DNA from: Paludibacteraceae bacterium
GTDB taxonomy: Bacteria; Bacteroidota; Bacteroidia; Bacteroidales; Paludibacteraceae
Assembly (NCBI GenBank): GCA_017547145.1
Contig: JAFYQJ010000005.1
Location: 1-64,000 of the forward strand
Length of the DNA: 64,000 bases
Direction: 5' to 3'
The notes below the pieces were generated by a model, which saw only the letters and a program-made list of their open reading frames with translations, was not told the origin of the DNA and ran no database searches. A program made the position numbers and the translations under genes. Positions 54,145 to 64,000 of this stretch are shown here, piece after piece. The first letter of the stretch is position 1. The number at the start of each line of letters is the position of its first letter.

Positions 54145-55503
54145 TTAATCTCCAATATAACTTCTCACACAACGGAATCCTATATAAGAACGTCTTTCAT
54201 ATTGATATTCGTAAGAGCGAACCCCACATTGAAGATACACACCAATATCTTTCCAAGATCCACCACGTATCACCTTTTGCTTCAATTTATCAGGGTCTGT
54301 TTCTTTTGCATTATATTCATAACTTGGATTTAAATCACTCAAGAACGTGTTTGCTGAAGAATGATAAGCAGATGATGTCCATTCAGCCACATTACCAGCC
54401 ATATCAAACAACCCAAAATCATTTGGAGCATAAGTACCTACACGAGCTGTTAACAACGAGCCATCTACAGTATAATTACCTCTTAATGGTTTAAAGTTTG
54501 CTAAGAAACAACCTTTTTTAGTTCTAATATAATTTCCTCCCCATGGGTAAAGAGCGACATTTCTTCCTCCACGTGCTGCATATTCCCATTCCGATTCAGT
54601 AGGAAGTCTATAATCATGAATCTGTTGACGACCAGGTATTGAACCATACAAACGAGTTCTCCAATCACAAAAAGCTACAGCTTGTTCCCAAGACACCCCT
54701 ACCACCGGATATTCGCCATAACCTGGATGAGAAAAATACAACTTTACATAAGGTTCATTATAAGCAAAAGAGAAATCTCTACCCCAGCAGATTGTATCTG
54801 GATAAATATTTATAATTCGTCTTGAGAAAAATACTTTTCTGCTATCCAAAGGTTTAATATTTGTTTCATTAACAATACGTCCATTTTCATCAATATACGC
54901 ATTATCAACTCGCACCTTTGCATTTAAACGATATCCATTTGTACGAGGATCAAATTCATTTGCACGCTTATTAATTTGATCATAATTTCGATAAGTATAT
55001 TGATAAACTAATTTTGAAGCATCCAAACCATGATCTTCTTCATAAAACATACTATCTATAATTGTAGCAACTTCTTCAAACTTAGGATCTTTTTTACTTG
55101 CCCCCCAAGGTATTTTAGCTTTCCAATTTAAAACTGGAATTGAATCATCTTCAGTTCCTGGCATAAAATAAGTTTGAGGATCAATAGCACCCAATTTTCT
55201 CATTAAAACAGAGTCTCTCACCCAATGTACAAACTGACGATATTCTCCATTTGTAATTTCAGTTTCATCCATCCAAAATGCATCAACTGAAACTGTTTTT
55301 GGTTGAGTTTGAATAGCCCATGTTGCCGACTGATCATTTGGTCCCATCACAAATGAACCTTTTTTAACAAATGTCATTCCGTAAGGTGCTGTTTCAGACC
55401 ATGATTTTTGATAAACCCCAACCAACTCACCCTTTGGCTGAGAACAACCAACAATCAAAAGAGCTATTGCAATAGATGCAGAAACAAACAATTGTTTTCT
55501 CAT
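54145..55503 (-). CDS. gldK: type IX secretion lipoprotein GldK/PorK
   Basis: A 452-residue outer-membrane-associated lipoprotein. The signal ends IVGC (Cys20). The rest is a formylglycine-generating-enzyme-type (sulfatase-modifying) domain with FVKKGSFVMGPNDQS, WMDETEITNGEYRQFVHWV, YRLPTESEWEYAARGG, FGLFDMAGNVAEWTSSAY and KVIRGGSW. Type IX GldK uses this fold as a scaffold and not as an oxidase. With GldN it forms the large periplasmic ring. Confidence 0.95.
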   Translation of the reverse strand: MRKQLFVSASIAIALLIVGCSQPKGELVGVYQKSWSETAPYGMTFVKKGSFVMGPNDQSATWAIQTQPKTVSVDAFWMDETEITNGEYRQFVHWVRDSVLMRKLGAIDPQTYFMPGTEDDSIPVLNWKAKIPWGASKKDPKFEEVATIIDSMFYEEDHGLDASKLVYQYTYRNYDQINKRANEFDPRTNGYRLNAKVRVDNAYIDENGRIVNETNIKPLDSRKVFFSRRIINIYPDTICWGRDFSFAYNEPYVKLYFSHPGYGEYPVVGVSWEQAVAFCDWRTRLYGSIPGRQQIHDYRLPTESEWEYAARGGRNVALYPWGGNYIRTKKGCFLANFKPLRGNYTVDGSLLTARVGTYAPNDFGLFDMAGNVAEWTSSAYHSSANTFLSDLNPSYEYNAKETDPDKLKQKVIRGGSWKDIGVYLQCGVRSYEYQYERRSYIGFRCVRSYIGD

Positions 55504-55528
55504 AGTTTATATTATTATAATTAAAAAA

Positions 55529-56491
55529 TCACAAAATTCTAACACTCTTATATTTACTATTTTTCTTTTCTATATCAAGTTTAAATTCATAAGAAAGGAA
55601 CAATTCGTGAGACCCTGAACTCGACATTATAATTTTAGATGTCGGCAAATCATATGAATATCCAATCATTAAACCATTCAAAACACGTAATCCTGCTAAT
55701 AAACTAACGGCATCTTGTATTCTATAAGAAATTCCCCACCAAAATTTCATCTTATACTCCATTAACAAATTAACATCCATTTGCCAACTAGCAAAATCTG
55801 TTTTCACCAACAACGATGGTTTAATTGTATAATTTGGATTTGGCAATTTAAATTTATATCCTCCAGAAAGCAAATACATTCTCGACAAATAAAATTCAGA
55901 GTTTTCTCCCCACCTTATTATAGGTTCTGTCAAATGTAAAACAGAAAATCCAATATCAAAATTGGGATGAGAATAATAAACCCCTAAATCCATATCAAAA
56001 CCGATATCAGATTCTTTTGATTTTGGAATTTCTAAATCACTCTGGTTATGATAAGAACCTCCAGATGGGATATACACACTATCACCTTTGATAGTCATAT
56101 TTGCGAAACCCAAACTTGTTCCAATACTTAAAAAGCCTTCTCCTATTTTCTGTTTATACGCATATGCGAAACAAACTCGTTGATTAACAAATAATCCAAA
56201 AGCATCATTTTGAAAATGAATTCCAACAGCGTGATAAGTTTTTTTTATTTTAAATGGTACATCTACAAAAAAATCTGTTGTAGATGGAGCGTTCTTTAAT
56301 CCCACCCATTGCAAACGTTGCATCCCAAAAACTTTCATCATCTGTTGTCCTCCAATTGCTGCAGGATTATATCCTTGTACATTAAACATGAATTGTGTTA
56401 CCTGTGCATCAAATTGTGCATAAACTAACACTGGAGAACTCAGCAATACTCCTATTGCCAACAGCTTAAAAACGTTTCTTAATATTCTCAA
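55529..56491 (-). CDS. porP: PorP/SprF-family type IX secretion outer-membrane protein
   Basis: A 320-residue outer-membrane beta-barrel with a signal peptide (residues 1-25, ending VYAQF). It contains the family hallmark DAQVTQFMFNVQGYNPAAIGG near the N-terminus and AYAYKQKIGEGFLSIGTSLGFANM, and ends with strands such as MIGYSYDLPTSKIIMSSSGSHELFLSYEF. No in-frame ATG exists upstream of the signal peptide (TAA lies 15 bases before), so translation most likely starts at TTG 56491. It heads the operon; the porKLMN core follows. Confidence 0.9.
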   Translation of the reverse strand: MRILRNVFKLLAIGVLLSSPVLVYAQFDAQVTQFMFNVQGYNPAAIGGQQMMKVFGMQRLQWVGLKNAPSTTDFFVDVPFKIKKTYHAVGIHFQNDAFGLFVNQRVCFAYAYKQKIGEGFLSIGTSLGFANMTIKGDSVYIPSGGSYHNQSDLEIPKSKESDIGFDMDLGVYYSHPNFDIGFSVLHLTEPIIRWGENSEFYLSRMYLLSGGYKFKLPNPNYTIKPSLLVKTDFASWQMDVNLLMEYKMKFWWGISYRIQDAVSLLAGLRVLNGLMIGYSYDLPTSKIIMSSSGSHELFLSYEFKLDIEKKNSKYKSVRIL

Positions 56492-56517
56492 AGCACTATC
56501 ATCTTATTTTTACAATA

Positions 56518-56525
56518 CAAACGTA
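56518..56525 (-). promoter_or_regulatory. putative -7 promoter element (TACGTTTG) of the porP-gldN operon
   Basis: An exact TAnnTTTG match on the minus strand, 26 bases before the TTG start of porP. It predicts a leader of about 20 bases and supports that unusual start. Confidence 0.55.
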
Positions 56526-56560
56526 AATATTCAAATAATAGTATACTTTATATAAATTAA

Positions 56561-56782
56561 TTAATACTCTTCTTCGTTAAAGAAGAAATCTTCCTTACTT
56601 GGATAATCAGGCCAAATATCTTCAATACTTGAATAAATATCACCTTCATCTTCTATTTCTTGAAGATTCTCTATTACTTCTAATGGAGCCCCAGAACGCA
56701 TTGCGTAATCAATCAACTCATCTTTTGTTGCTGGCCATGGAGCATCTTCCAATTTTGAAGCTAATTCTAAAGTCCAATACAT
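56561..56782 (-). CDS. small acidic DUF2795-family protein
   Basis: A 73-residue acidic protein beginning YWTLELASKLEDAPWPATKDELIDYAMRSGAPLEVIENLQEIEDEGDIYSSIEDIWPDYP. This is the DUF2795 helical domain, highly conserved across Bacteroidota and of unknown function. It is a single gene between porP and the cobalamin adenosyltransferase, with its own TATCTTTG element (56826 to 56819). Confidence 0.88.
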   Translation of the reverse strand: MYWTLELASKLEDAPWPATKDELIDYAMRSGAPLEVIENLQEIEDEGDIYSSIEDIWPDYPSKEDFFFNEEEY

Positions 56783-56818
56783 AATAAACCTTTAAAAATC
56801 TTTCTACTTATTTAATCG

Positions 56819-56826
56819 CAAAGATA
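56819..56826 (-). promoter_or_regulatory. putative -7 promoter element (TATCTTTG) of the DUF2795 gene
   Basis: An exact consensus match on the minus strand that ends 36 bases before the ATG at 56782. Confidence 0.5.
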
Positions 56827-56875
56827 AAAAAATTTTGTTAAACTATCTTTTTTACGTTTTTTTTTCTAAAAATAA

Positions 56876-57388
56876 TTAAAATTCCATCAAGCGAGCCAAA
56901 ACAAACAAATAATCAGACAATCTGTTCATATATTTTTTTACCACAAAAGAAATAGGAACTGTGTTTTCTAAAATATAAATATTACGCTCCGCACGCCTCG
57001 CAACAGAACGACAAACATGACAAAGAGCCGAAATTCGAGATTTACCCGGAATAACAAAATTTTTCAATGGTGGTAGTTGTTTAGATATATCATCTATTGC
57101 TTCTTCAATAAGATACACTTCTTTTTCATCAAGCTGCAATGATGCATGCAAAGGAGTTAATGTCGTATCAGTAGCCAAATATCCACCAATAGTAAACAAA
57201 TCATTTTGAATTTTAAAAATAAAATGCTGATACTTTTCATCTTGAACTTCAGAACGCAAAAGACCTAAAAAGGAATTCAACTCATCAATTGTTCCATATG
57301 CCTCTAAACGAATATCACTTTTTGAAACCCGTACTCCTCCGACCAACGAAGTTTCACCATTATCACCTGTTTTCGTATAAATTTTCAT
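56876..57388 (-). CDS. cob(I)alamin adenosyltransferase, PduO type
   Basis: A 170-residue ATP:cob(I)alamin adenosyltransferase. It contains TKTGDNGETSLVGG (residues 5-18, ATP-binding), RLEAYGTIDELNSFLG (about 27-42), and CHVCRSVARRAERNIY (about 124-139), the PduO signature, while PGKS replaces the more usual PGG. It makes adenosylcobalamin, the cofactor for methylmalonyl-CoA mutase, which feeds the mce-mmdA pathway encoded 43 kb away. It lies one base after the methyltransferase gene and ends the clpP operon. Confidence 0.93.
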   Translation of the reverse strand: MKIYTKTGDNGETSLVGGVRVSKSDIRLEAYGTIDELNSFLGLLRSEVQDEKYQHFIFKIQNDLFTIGGYLATDTTLTPLHASLQLDEKEVYLIEEAIDDISKQLPPLKNFVIPGKSRISALCHVCRSVARRAERNIYILENTVPISFVVKKYMNRLSDYLFVLARLMEF

Positions 57389-57389
57389 T

Positions 57390-58169
57390 CTAAAAAGCTA
57401 CAATATAATGCTGTTTTGGTAAATCCGTATTAAAAAACACCAAACCAAAATGATACAAATCAATTGATAAACGAACATCACTTCGTTTTTTTATTTCATT
57501 CCAAGCGGACTCCATTTCTGCAGAATAATGAATATCATCAAACACAAAAATGGCGTCTTCATGAGCCTTTTGCAAACATAACTCAAAATATTTCAACGTT
57601 GCCTCTCTTGTATGATTCGCATCAAAATAAACAAAATCAAGTTTGGAAAATTTCGCGACAACATCACCTAGACTTTCATTTATATTTCCACAAACCACTT
57701 CTACATTATCAACGTCTGCATTCTTGAAATTTCTCTCCGCAATATCACAAAGCGACCTACTCCCTTCCATAGTAACCACTTTAGCGGTAGAAGATGGTTT
57801 TGCTAAATACATTGTAGAAACTCCAAGTGAAGTACCCAATTCTAAAATGTTATGTGGTTGAAAAAAATTAACCAAACGAAATAACAATTGACCAAATTTT
57901 GCACTTTCCAATGATTTGGAAGCAATGTTTGCAACCGAGCTTTCGCTTTTATTGCCCGTTCCAAAATCGGTTAGTTCCACAATTGTTCCGTCTTTCAATA
58001 AACTTTTACGCACTTGCTCTATTTGAGCATAGGCATAAAAAGGATTTTTCTCGAAAATTACATAGTTTAACAAATGAAAAACAAATGGAGAGTGAATTCC
58101 AAATCCTTTCCTATGACGAGATTTGAAACGATATGTCAGTAAACTTTTTATTTGGAAAAATAAATTCAT
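57390..58169 (-). CDS. class I SAM-dependent methyltransferase
   Basis: A 259-residue methyltransferase of the O-methyltransferase fold. NILELGTSLGVSTMYLAKPSSTAKVVTMEGS (about residues 102-132) holds the SAM-binding glycine loop and acidic end of strand 2, and KLDFVYFDANHTREATLKYFELCL with FVFDDIHYSAEM forms the active-site side. The protein substrate or small molecule is unknown. I start it at the ATG at 58169, which shares one base with the clpX stop, in place of a TTG one codon upstream. It follows clpX in the operon. Confidence 0.8.
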   Translation of the reverse strand: MNLFFQIKSLLTYRFKSRHRKGFGIHSPFVFHLLNYVIFEKNPFYAYAQIEQVRKSLLKDGTIVELTDFGTGNKSESSVANIASKSLESAKFGQLLFRLVNFFQPHNILELGTSLGVSTMYLAKPSSTAKVVTMEGSRSLCDIAERNFKNADVDNVEVVCGNINESLGDVVAKFSKLDFVYFDANHTREATLKYFELCLQKAHEDAIFVFDDIHYSAEMESAWNEIKKRSDVRLSIDLYHFGLVFFNTDLPKQHYIVAF

Positions 58170-59398
58170 CAAGCCGAATGGTTCATTTTATTAACTCGTT
58201 CTCTAGCGTAATCAAGTTCCACCTTCAGTGTTTTATTTTCTGTTGAAGGAATTTCGAACATTAGATCCATCATTATCGTTTCTACTATAGAACGTAATCC
58301 ACGTGCCCCAAGTTTGAATTCAATTGACTTATCCACAATAAAATCAAGTACTTCGTCAGCAAACGAAAGCTCCACACCATCCATTTTGAACAACTTAATA
58401 TATTGCTTGATAATAGAATTTTTAGGTTCAGTAAGAATGTTTCTTAAAGCACTTCTATCCAAAGGATTCAAATAAGTCAAAATCGGCAAACGACCAATAA
58501 TTTCAGGAATCAAGCCAAAGCTTTTCAAATCTTGAGGCGAAATATATTGAATCATTTTTTCCTTATCGACGTGAGCACTTTTTTGAGAAGCGCCATAACC
58601 AACCACTTTAGTATTAAGTCGTTGAGCTATTTTTCGTTCAATACCATCAAACGCTCCTCCGCAAATAAAAAGTATGTTTTTGGTATCTACAGCAATCATT
58701 TTTTGATCAGGATGCTTGCGTCCGCCTTGTGGAGGAACATTTACCACAGAGCCTTCTAGCAGTTTTAGCAAACCTTGTTGCACGCCTTCGCCAGAAACAT
58801 CGCGAGTAATAGACGGATTGTCGCCTTTTCGGGCAATTTTGTCAATTTCGTCAATAAACACAATTCCACGCTCGGCTTTCTTTACATCATAATCCGAAAC
58901 TTGCAACAATCGAGTTAAAATACTTTCAATATCCTCCCCAACGTAACCAGCTTCGGTCAGCACCGTAGCATCCACAATTGTAAAAGGCACGTTCAAAAAT
59001 CTTGCAATAGTTTTTGCCAACAAGGTTTTTCCCGTTCCCGTTGAACCAACCAAAATGATGTTCGATTTTTCAATTTCAACATCATTATCGTCATTCACTT
59101 GCAAAAGTCGCTTATAATGATTGTAAACAGAAACCGAAAGATATTTTTTAGCCTCGTCTTGACCTATTACATATTGATCCAAAAACGCCTTTATCTCTAT
59201 CGGCTTTGGAAACTTTTCTTTTTTCAAGTCCAAGTTGTCGCTCGTTTGTGTGCGCAAAGATGTTTTTATCATCTCATGTGCCATTTCCACACACTCGGTA
59301 CAAACATGTCCATTCAATCCTGTAAGCAAAATCACTTGAGAATCCGAACGACCGCAAAGACAACAAGTCAAACCACTATTATCTTTTTTCTTTGCCAT
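58169..59398 (-). CDS. clpX: ATP-dependent Clp protease ATP-binding subunit ClpX
   Basis: A 409-residue AAA+ unfoldase. The N-terminal zinc finger [32 protein letters not shown] (about residues 12-43) recognises adaptors; Walker A is [13 protein letters not shown] (about 118-130), Walker [27 protein letters not shown] (about 181-206). The C-terminal [10 protein letters not shown] is sensor 2. It delivers substrates to ClpP, encoded three bases upstream in the same operon. Confidence 0.96.
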   Translation of the reverse strand: MAKKKDNSGLTCCLCGRSDSQVILLTGLNGHVCTECVEMAHEMIKTSLRTQTSDNLDLKKEKFPKPIEIKAFLDQYVIGQDEAKKYLSVSVYNHYKRLLQVNDDNDVEIEKSNIILVGSTGTGKTLLAKTIARFLNVPFTIVDATVLTEAGYVGEDIESILTRLLQVSDYDVKKAERGIVFIDEIDKIARKGDNPSITRDVSGEGVQQGLLKLLEGSVVNVPPQGGRKHPDQKMIAVDTKNILFICGGAFDGIERKIAQRLNTKVVGYGASQKSAHVDKEKMIQYISPQDLKSFGLIPEIIGRLPILTYLNPLDRSALRNILTEPKNSIIKQYIKLFKMDGVELSFADEVLDFIVDKSIEFKLGARGLRSIVETIMMDLMFEIPSTENKTLKVELDYARERVNKMNHSA

Positions 59399-59401
59399 TG
59401 T

Positions 59402-60091
59402 TTATTTCTTATCGCGAACCAGCAAATCATCAATCATTCCATATTCCAACGCTTCTTGCGAAGTCATCCAATAGTCACGATCCGAATCTTTCTCTATACG
59501 TTCATACGTATTTCCCGAATGATCTGCTATAATCTGATAAAGTTCTTTTTTCAATTTCAAAATTTCACGAGCGGTGATTTCGATATCGGAAGCCTGACCA
59601 TTGACGCCACCAAGCGGTTGATGAATCATCACGCGCGAATGCTTCAAAGCAGAACGTTTCCCTTTTTCGCCTGCAACAAGCAAAACCGCACCCATCGAAG
59701 CTGCCATTCCGGTACAAATGGTTGCAACATCGCTTTGTATGTATTGCATCGTGTCATAAATGCCCAAACCTGCATAAACCGAGCCTCCAGGAGTATTTAA
59801 GTATATCGAAATATCTTTTCCTGGATCAGACGAATCCAAGAAAAGCAACTGCGCTTGAATAACGTTTGCCACATAGTCGTCAATTGGCGAACCTAAAAAG
59901 ATAATCCGGTCCATCATCAATCGAGAAAAAACGTCCATTTGAGTAACATTCAACTGACGCTCCTCCAAAATCGATGGAGAAATGTAGCCACCGCCATGCG
60001 ATGCCGACACAAAATTCATATACTTTTCTAACGCCAAACTATTCATGTTCAAATGTTTGGTAGCGTAACTTTTAAATTCATTTGCATTCAT
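59402..60091 (-). CDS. clpP: ATP-dependent Clp protease proteolytic subunit ClpP
   Basis: A 229-residue serine peptidase forming the double heptameric chamber. The catalytic serine lies in [14 protein letters not shown] (about residues 122-135), the His in [11 protein letters not shown] (about 145-155), and the Asp in DSDRDYWM near residue 200. The first 30 or so residues are probably a processed propeptide. In other Bacteroidales a trigger-factor gene often precedes clpP; here a peptidase gene ends 10 bases upstream. Confidence 0.95.
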   Translation of the reverse strand: MNANEFKSYATKHLNMNSLALEKYMNFVSASHGGGYISPSILEERQLNVTQMDVFSRLMMDRIIFLGSPIDDYVANVIQAQLLFLDSSDPGKDISIYLNTPGGSVYAGLGIYDTMQYIQSDVATICTGMAASMGAVLLVAGEKGKRSALKHSRVMIHQPLGGVNGQASDIEITAREILKLKKELYQIIADHSGNTYERIEKDSDRDYWMTSQEALEYGMIDDLLVRDKK

Positions 60092-60101
60092 AAACTTATT
60101 A

Positions 60102-61799
60102 TTATTTTCTATTTTTCAATTCTTCTTGCGATTTATAGCGAAAACGCTCTTTATTTTCATTTACAATATTCCTGTTATAACTTTCAGTATATCCAGGTCG
60201 TACAACAGTTGGTGGAATATTTTTATCGTTTTTTGTAAACTTTTTATCCTTTTCCACTTTTAAAACTCCATCTAAATACTTTACCATTAAGTATTCACCC
60301 ATTTTTTTATGCGATAAAGTAGATTCTTCCGCTTGATTATTTGAGAACTCTGTCAAATAATTTATTGCCAATCCTTTATCACCAGCAAAAATTTTTAAAG
60401 CGGCAGCATCAGCCTCTTGTACAAGCAAATCAAAGCGTTTTGCCCAAGAATCTTGCTCTGCACGAATATCTAATGACATTTCCGAATAATTTGGATATGC
60501 CATATTTGCTACCCAATTGTAAATCCAAAAAGCTGAAGTCCACGAAAAATCCAACAACGAACCATTGTTAATATCGAAACACCAAGGCACTTTCGTTATA
60601 CTACAATACATCGGAACATAAACATTAAATGTTGCATCATCAACACCAAACCACAAAATTCCACCTATAGGATTTGGCAACCATCCTCTCATTTGTCCTA
60701 CAAAAGAAAAACCAGTTTGTTGCGTTGCAATCGGGCGTTCGTGAAAGTATTCAACACTATCAACCATCCAAGTTAGCGGACTTTTTCTAAAAGGAGAAAA
60801 AGAACATCCAGCTCCCAAACCTGTTGTCATATCCAACTCCGTACCTTCATAATGATCACGCATACATTCTTTTATAAATTCACACGAAACTTTTTTTTGA
60901 GGTTTTACCCAAAGAGGCATTCTCTCTTTAGTTTCTCCTTTTATGTAAGAAATATATTTATCTATTTCCGGTGAAATTTTTCTAAAAAAAGCCCACACTC
61001 GAGCCTCACAAAAGCGAATACCACCAAAATCTAAAGGGTTATAAACATCCGAAAAACTAAAATCCTTTTCTGCTCCACTAAAATAACCTTGTTTTTTCGC
61101 AAAAGAAATTACATCTGGTGCATACAGCACATTTTCTTTATCCGAAAAATCTATCGTTGTTATTCGAGCTTGATTAGCATGTGCCGAAATGCAATCATCA
61201 GGTACTCTAACAGCAACCCAAACAGCACCTTTATTTTTATTTACCCAATTCCCTTTTCGATCCTTCTTAAGTTCAACACCTTTTCCTATCATTTCAAGAA
61301 TCCAAACTTCATTAGGGTCCGCAATAGAAAAAGACTCTCCTGAACTTGCAAATCCATACTCCTGCACTAATGTCGTCATTACTTCAATAGCTTCACGAGC
61401 TGTTTTTGCACGTTGCAATGTTATATAAATCAAACTACCATAATCTAGAATTGCAGTAGTATCTACCAACTCTTCACGCCCACCAAAGGTCGTCTCTGCA
61501 ATACATAACTGATGCTCGTTCATATTCCCTACCACATTATAAGTGTGAGCAGCTTGAGCAATTTCGCCCATATATTTTCCGGTATCCCATTCATACACAG
61601 AGAGAGTTGCATCCTTATCGTAATCAGCCACAGGATAGTGATATAATGCACCATAAAGCATATAAGAATCAGCAGAATAAGACACCATGGTTGAACCATC
61701 TACAGAAGCATTTTTACCAATTAAAAAATTAGTACAAGGCTTCATTGATAAAAGGGCCCCAAAAGTTAAAAGCACTGAAACAAAAAATCTTCTTTTCAT
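60102..61799 (-). CDS. secreted peptidase C69 family dipeptidase
   Basis: A 565-residue Ntn-hydrolase of the C69 (PepD) family. It has a signal-like N-terminus, and Cys22 in [26 protein letters not shown] is the probable nucleophile exposed by autoprocessing. Further family segments are [46 protein letters not shown] and [21 protein letters not shown]. The start at 61799 (MKRRFF) is chosen because the longer frame from 61853 adds a non-signal sequence. Likely digests dipeptides in the periplasm. It leads into clpP with only 10 bases between them. Confidence 0.88.
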   Translation of the reverse strand: MKRRFFVSVLLTFGALLSMKPCTNFLIGKNASVDGSTMVSYSADSYMLYGALYHYPVADYDKDATLSVYEWDTGKYMGEIAQAAHTYNVVGNMNEHQLCIAETTFGGREELVDTTAILDYGSLIYITLQRAKTAREAIEVMTTLVQEYGFASSGESFSIADPNEVWILEMIGKGVELKKDRKGNWVNKNKGAVWVAVRVPDDCISAHANQARITTIDFSDKENVLYAPDVISFAKKQGYFSGAEKDFSFSDVYNPLDFGGIRFCEARVWAFFRKISPEIDKYISYIKGETKERMPLWVKPQKKVSCEFIKECMRDHYEGTELDMTTGLGAGCSFSPFRKSPLTWMVDSVEYFHERPIATQQTGFSFVGQMRGWLPNPIGGILWFGVDDATFNVYVPMYCSITKVPWCFDINNGSLLDFSWTSAFWIYNWVANMAYPNYSEMSLDIRAEQDSWAKRFDLLVQEADAAALKIFAGDKGLAINYLTEFSNNQAEESTLSHKKMGEYLMVKYLDGVLKVEKDKKFTKNDKNIPPTVVRPGYTESYNRNIVNENKERFRYKSQEELKNRK

Positions 61800-62054
61800 A
61801 ATTTTGTAATTATATCTAAAAACGCCACGAAAATACAAAAATTTCAACAACATTGCCTTATACTAAGGTATATCTTAAAAAGTTTCACTCTCTTTAGAAG
61901 TGAGTTCAGTAATACTATTCGACTCTAATACTGTGAGAGCATTCTAAAATCTTCGCTTATTTATATAAATTAAGTTTCATCAAAATAGATTCGTTAATAA
62001 CGAATAATCTCGTTATTTTTGCAAAAAATTTTTTATTAAAAAAGGAAAAACAGA
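61800..62054. other. 255-base divergent intergenic region
   Basis: Between the C69 peptidase (minus) and the LptF/G permease (plus). It holds two small inverted repeats (TCACT with AGTGA near 61890, and CAGTA with TACTG near 61910-61940) and the plus-strand promoter listed next. I see no gene, and no copy of elements A or B. Confidence 0.5.
62014..62021 (+). promoter_or_regulatory. putative -7 promoter element (TATTTTTG)
   Basis: An exact consensus match 33 bases before the LptF/G ATG. Confidence 0.5.
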
Positions 62055-63554
62055 ATGCTACGAATAAAAAAAATTGATTTATACATTATCAAGAATTTTA
62101 TTACTGTATTCTTTGCTGTATTCTTTATCTGCTTGTTTGTTTTCATCATGCAATTTTTATGGATGAATATTGACGATTTGGTAGGAAAAGGACTCAGTAT
62201 TTCTCTTCTATCCGAATTCTTTTTTTATTCCTCAATTACACTTGTTCCTATGTCATTACCACTTGCTATTTTGCTAGCATCACTAATGACATTTGGTAGT
62301 TTCGGAGAAAAACTTGAACTCCTAGCACTAAAATCTGCAGGGATTTCACTTTTTAGAATTATGGCACCATTGCTTTTTCTCATTGTATTTTTTTCAGTGG
62401 GAGCCTTTTTCTTTTCAAACAATGTATTACCAATTGCTCAACAAAAACTTTGGACATTAATATTTTCACTACGACATAAATCACCCGAATTGGAAATTCC
62501 AACTGGTGAATTTTACTCTCAAATAAATGGCTTTAATATTTATGTTCGTTCAAAAGATCATAAAAAAAAGCTTCTAAAGAATGTGATGATTTATGATTTT
62601 TCAAATGGATTCAACAACGCAACAGTAATGACTGCCGACTCGGCAAAAATACTTTCAACAGAGGACAAAAAAAATCTTGTTTTTATCCTTTTCGATGGAG
62701 AATCTTTTGAAAATTTAAAGAAACAAACACTATCAGACAAAGGCAATGTACCCTACCGAAGAGAATCATTTAAAAAGAAAGAAATTCTTATTGACTTCGA
62801 TTCCAACTTCAATAGAATGGATGAATCTCTAATGCAAGGACAGCATGTCAGTAAAAACATTGTTCGTTTAGAAAATGATATAGATTCTGCGAAAATTGCC
62901 AAAGACTCTTTAATAAACGAATATTGTAAAAAAATAGAGACAAAGACTTATTTAAAAAATATAGATCGTGATTTACTTGTAGATTCTAGTCTTTTAGTAA
63001 ACACAAACTACAACCACGATACACTTTTTTATAGCCTCTCAAAAAACAAAATGGAGCGAGCAACAAAAAAAGCCATTAATAGTGTAGAGATATTCCTCAA
63101 CGAAACAAAATACAACAACTCTATTATATCTGAAAATCAAAGATTTATTACAAGACATTCGGTAGAATGGTACAAAAAATTTACACTCTCTTTCGCTTGT
63201 ATCATTTTCTTTTTTATAGGTTCTCCGCTTGGAGCTATTATTAGAAAAGGTGGACTTGGTGTTCCTGTTGTTATCTCCGTTATTCTTTTTATCATATATT
63301 ATATAATTGATAATATGGGGAAAAAAATGGCAACTGAAAGTATTTGGAGTGTATGGTTTGGCATGTGGTTTAGTTCTATCGTATTACTCCCCTTGGGAAT
63401 ATTTTTGACTTATAAAGCAGCTAACGACTCAGAACTTTTCAACACAGAAAATTGGATTATTCGATTTGAAAAAGCAAAAAAAGAATTAAAAAAAATTAAA
63501 AATATTATACATGGAAAATTTCTCAATAATAGAAGATGCAATAAAGGATTTTAA
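62055..63554 (+). CDS. LptF/LptG-family permease
   Basis: A 499-residue inner-membrane permease of the YjgP/YjgQ type, which moves lipopolysaccharide from the inner membrane with LptB2 and LptC. Three N-terminal helices (about residues 12-35, 55-80, 100-125) precede a periplasmic beta-jellyroll with [36 protein letters not shown], a Bacteroidota-type charged insertion (about 255-350), and three C-terminal helices with [33 protein letters not shown]. Whether it is LptF or LptG cannot be fixed. The end overlaps ribB by 44 bases. Confidence 0.9.
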   Translation: MLRIKKIDLYIIKNFITVFFAVFFICLFVFIMQFLWMNIDDLVGKGLSISLLSEFFFYSSITLVPMSLPLAILLASLMTFGSFGEKLELLALKSAGISLFRIMAPLLFLIVFFSVGAFFFSNNVLPIAQQKLWTLIFSLRHKSPELEIPTGEFYSQINGFNIYVRSKDHKKKLLKNVMIYDFSNGFNNATVMTADSAKILSTEDKKNLVFILFDGESFENLKKQTLSDKGNVPYRRESFKKKEILIDFDSNFNRMDESLMQGQHVSKNIVRLENDIDSAKIAKDSLINEYCKKIETKTYLKNIDRDLLVDSSLLVNTNYNHDTLFYSLSKNKMERATKKAINSVEIFLNETKYNNSIISENQRFITRHSVEWYKKFTLSFACIIFFFIGSPLGAIIRKGGLGVPVVISVILFIIYYIIDNMGKKMATESIWSVWFGMWFSSIVLLPLGIFLTYKAANDSELFNTENWIIRFEKAKKELKKIKNIIHGKFLNNRRCNKGF

Positions 63555-64000
63555 AGAAGGTAAATTCCTTGTTGTCGTTGATGATGAAGATCGTGAAAAC
63601 GAAGGCGATTTAATTATGGCAGCAGAGTTTGTTACTCCCGAACATGTCAACTTTATGCTACGCTATGGACGCGGAGTCCTTTGTGCACCAATCACAATGG
63701 AGCGTTGCAAACAGCTTGAATTACAACATCAAGTTCAAGAAAACACAAGTATATTAGGAACTCCTTTTACCGTTACCATAGACCTTATAGAAGGTTGTTC
63801 TACAGGTGTAAGTTGCCACGACAGAGCAGCTACAATTAGAGCCTTGGCTGACGAGAATATATCTCCCAAAGCTTTTGGTCGCCCCGGGCACATCAATCCC
63901 CTTTATGCACAAGACAAAGGCGTTCTTGCAAGAGCTGGTCATACAGAAGCTGCAATTGACTTTGCACGATTGGCGGGGTTAAAACCTGCAGCATGTCTTA
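63511..64000 (+). CDS. ribB: 3,4-dihydroxy-2-butanone-4-phosphate synthase (partial, runs off the window)
   Basis: An open frame from ATG 63511 to the window end, 163 codons so far. It converts ribulose-5-phosphate to the four-carbon precursor of riboflavin. Signatures: [24 protein letters not shown] (about residues 19-42; the acidic metal loop), [67 protein letters not shown]. The 3' end is missing, so it could be stand-alone RibB or a RibBA fusion with GTP cyclohydrolase II. It begins inside the LptF/G gene, which implies coupling. Confidence 0.93.
   Translation, partial: MENFSIIEDAIKDFKEGKFLVVVDDEDRENEGDLIMAAEFVTPEHVNFMLRYGRGVLCAPITMERCKQLELQHQVQENTSILGTPFTVTIDLIEGCSTGVSCHDRAATIRALADENISPKAFGRPGHINPLYAQDKGVLARAGHTEAAIDFARLAGLKPAACL

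Noticed and set aside
54145-55503. Sulfatase-modifying enzyme
   Set aside because: The FGE-type domain here belongs to the lipoprotein GldK in a complete type IX secretion operon; no sulfatase is nearby.
46738-60091. A tig-clpP-clpX-recQ gene cluster
   Set aside because: clpP and clpX are adjacent, but recQ lies about 9 kb away and no trigger-factor gene was found, so the standard order is not present here.

Overview
The window looks like an AT-rich chromosomal segment from a member of the Bacteroidota, most likely order Bacteroidales. The evidence is a complete type IX secretion core (porP, gldK, gldL, gldM, gldN), the TAnnTTTG promoter motif in front of many genes, the near absence of Shine-Dalgarno sequences, a fucI-fucO-fucA-fucK-fucP fucose operon, and a methylmalonyl-CoA decarboxylase operon typical of succinate/propionate fermenters. 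The order is an inference; no rRNA gene is present to settle it.

Layout. 0.2-3.8 kb: aminotransferase, LolC/E-type permease, a small basic protein and an acyltransferase. 3.8-10.3 kb: fucose operon on the minus strand. 10.4-12.6 kb: lipoprotein serine hydrolase and a coiled-coil membrane protein. 12.6-13.0 kb: non-coding gap with a candidate small RNA. 13.0-17.5 kb: methylmalonyl-CoA epimerase plus the Na+-pumping decarboxylase, whose biotin carrier has two biotinyl domains. 17.5-23.6 kb: SpmA/B-like protein, YbeY, a tightly coupled gldF-surE-(membrane protein)-lpxB-(secreted protein) cluster, and two Uma2-like genes. 23.6-30 kb: TraB/GumN and TPR proteins, a beta-barrel protein, maf, ubiA and a Usp-like protein. 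30-34.3 kb: type III restriction-modification pair followed by tRNA-Ser. 34.3-38.8 kb: serA, serC and pnp. 38.9-45.5 kb: TetR, TolC, adaptor, RND pump and a PII-like protein. 45.6-50.6 kb: AI-2E-family permease, recQ and yifB. 50.7-56.5 kb: type IX secretion core. 56.5-61.8 kb: DUF2795 protein, cobalamin adenosyltransferase, methyltransferase, clpX, clpP and a C69 peptidase. 62-64 kb: LptF/G permease and the 5' part of ribB.

How genes work together. Fucose is imported and cleaved to DHAP and lactaldehyde, and FucO can reduce the latter to propanediol. Mce with the decarboxylase converts methylmalonyl-CoA to propionyl-CoA and exports sodium. The cobalamin adenosyltransferase could supply the cofactor of methylmalonyl-CoA mutase, which is not in the window. 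The PorKLMN ring and motor export CTD-bearing proteins, none of which is encoded here.

Most unusual signal. Two related non-coding elements lie in long leaders: element A (27.39-27.56 kb, minus strand) before the beta-barrel gene, and element B (30.04-30.27 kb, plus strand) before the type III methyltransferase gene. They share sequence blocks and a three-tier hairpin with compensatory base-pair changes. A ends in a terminator-like hairpin. B has an alternative pairing and a 16-bp hairpin that buries the start codon. This resembles a riboswitch or attenuator class with two expression platforms; I do not recognise it as a known family.
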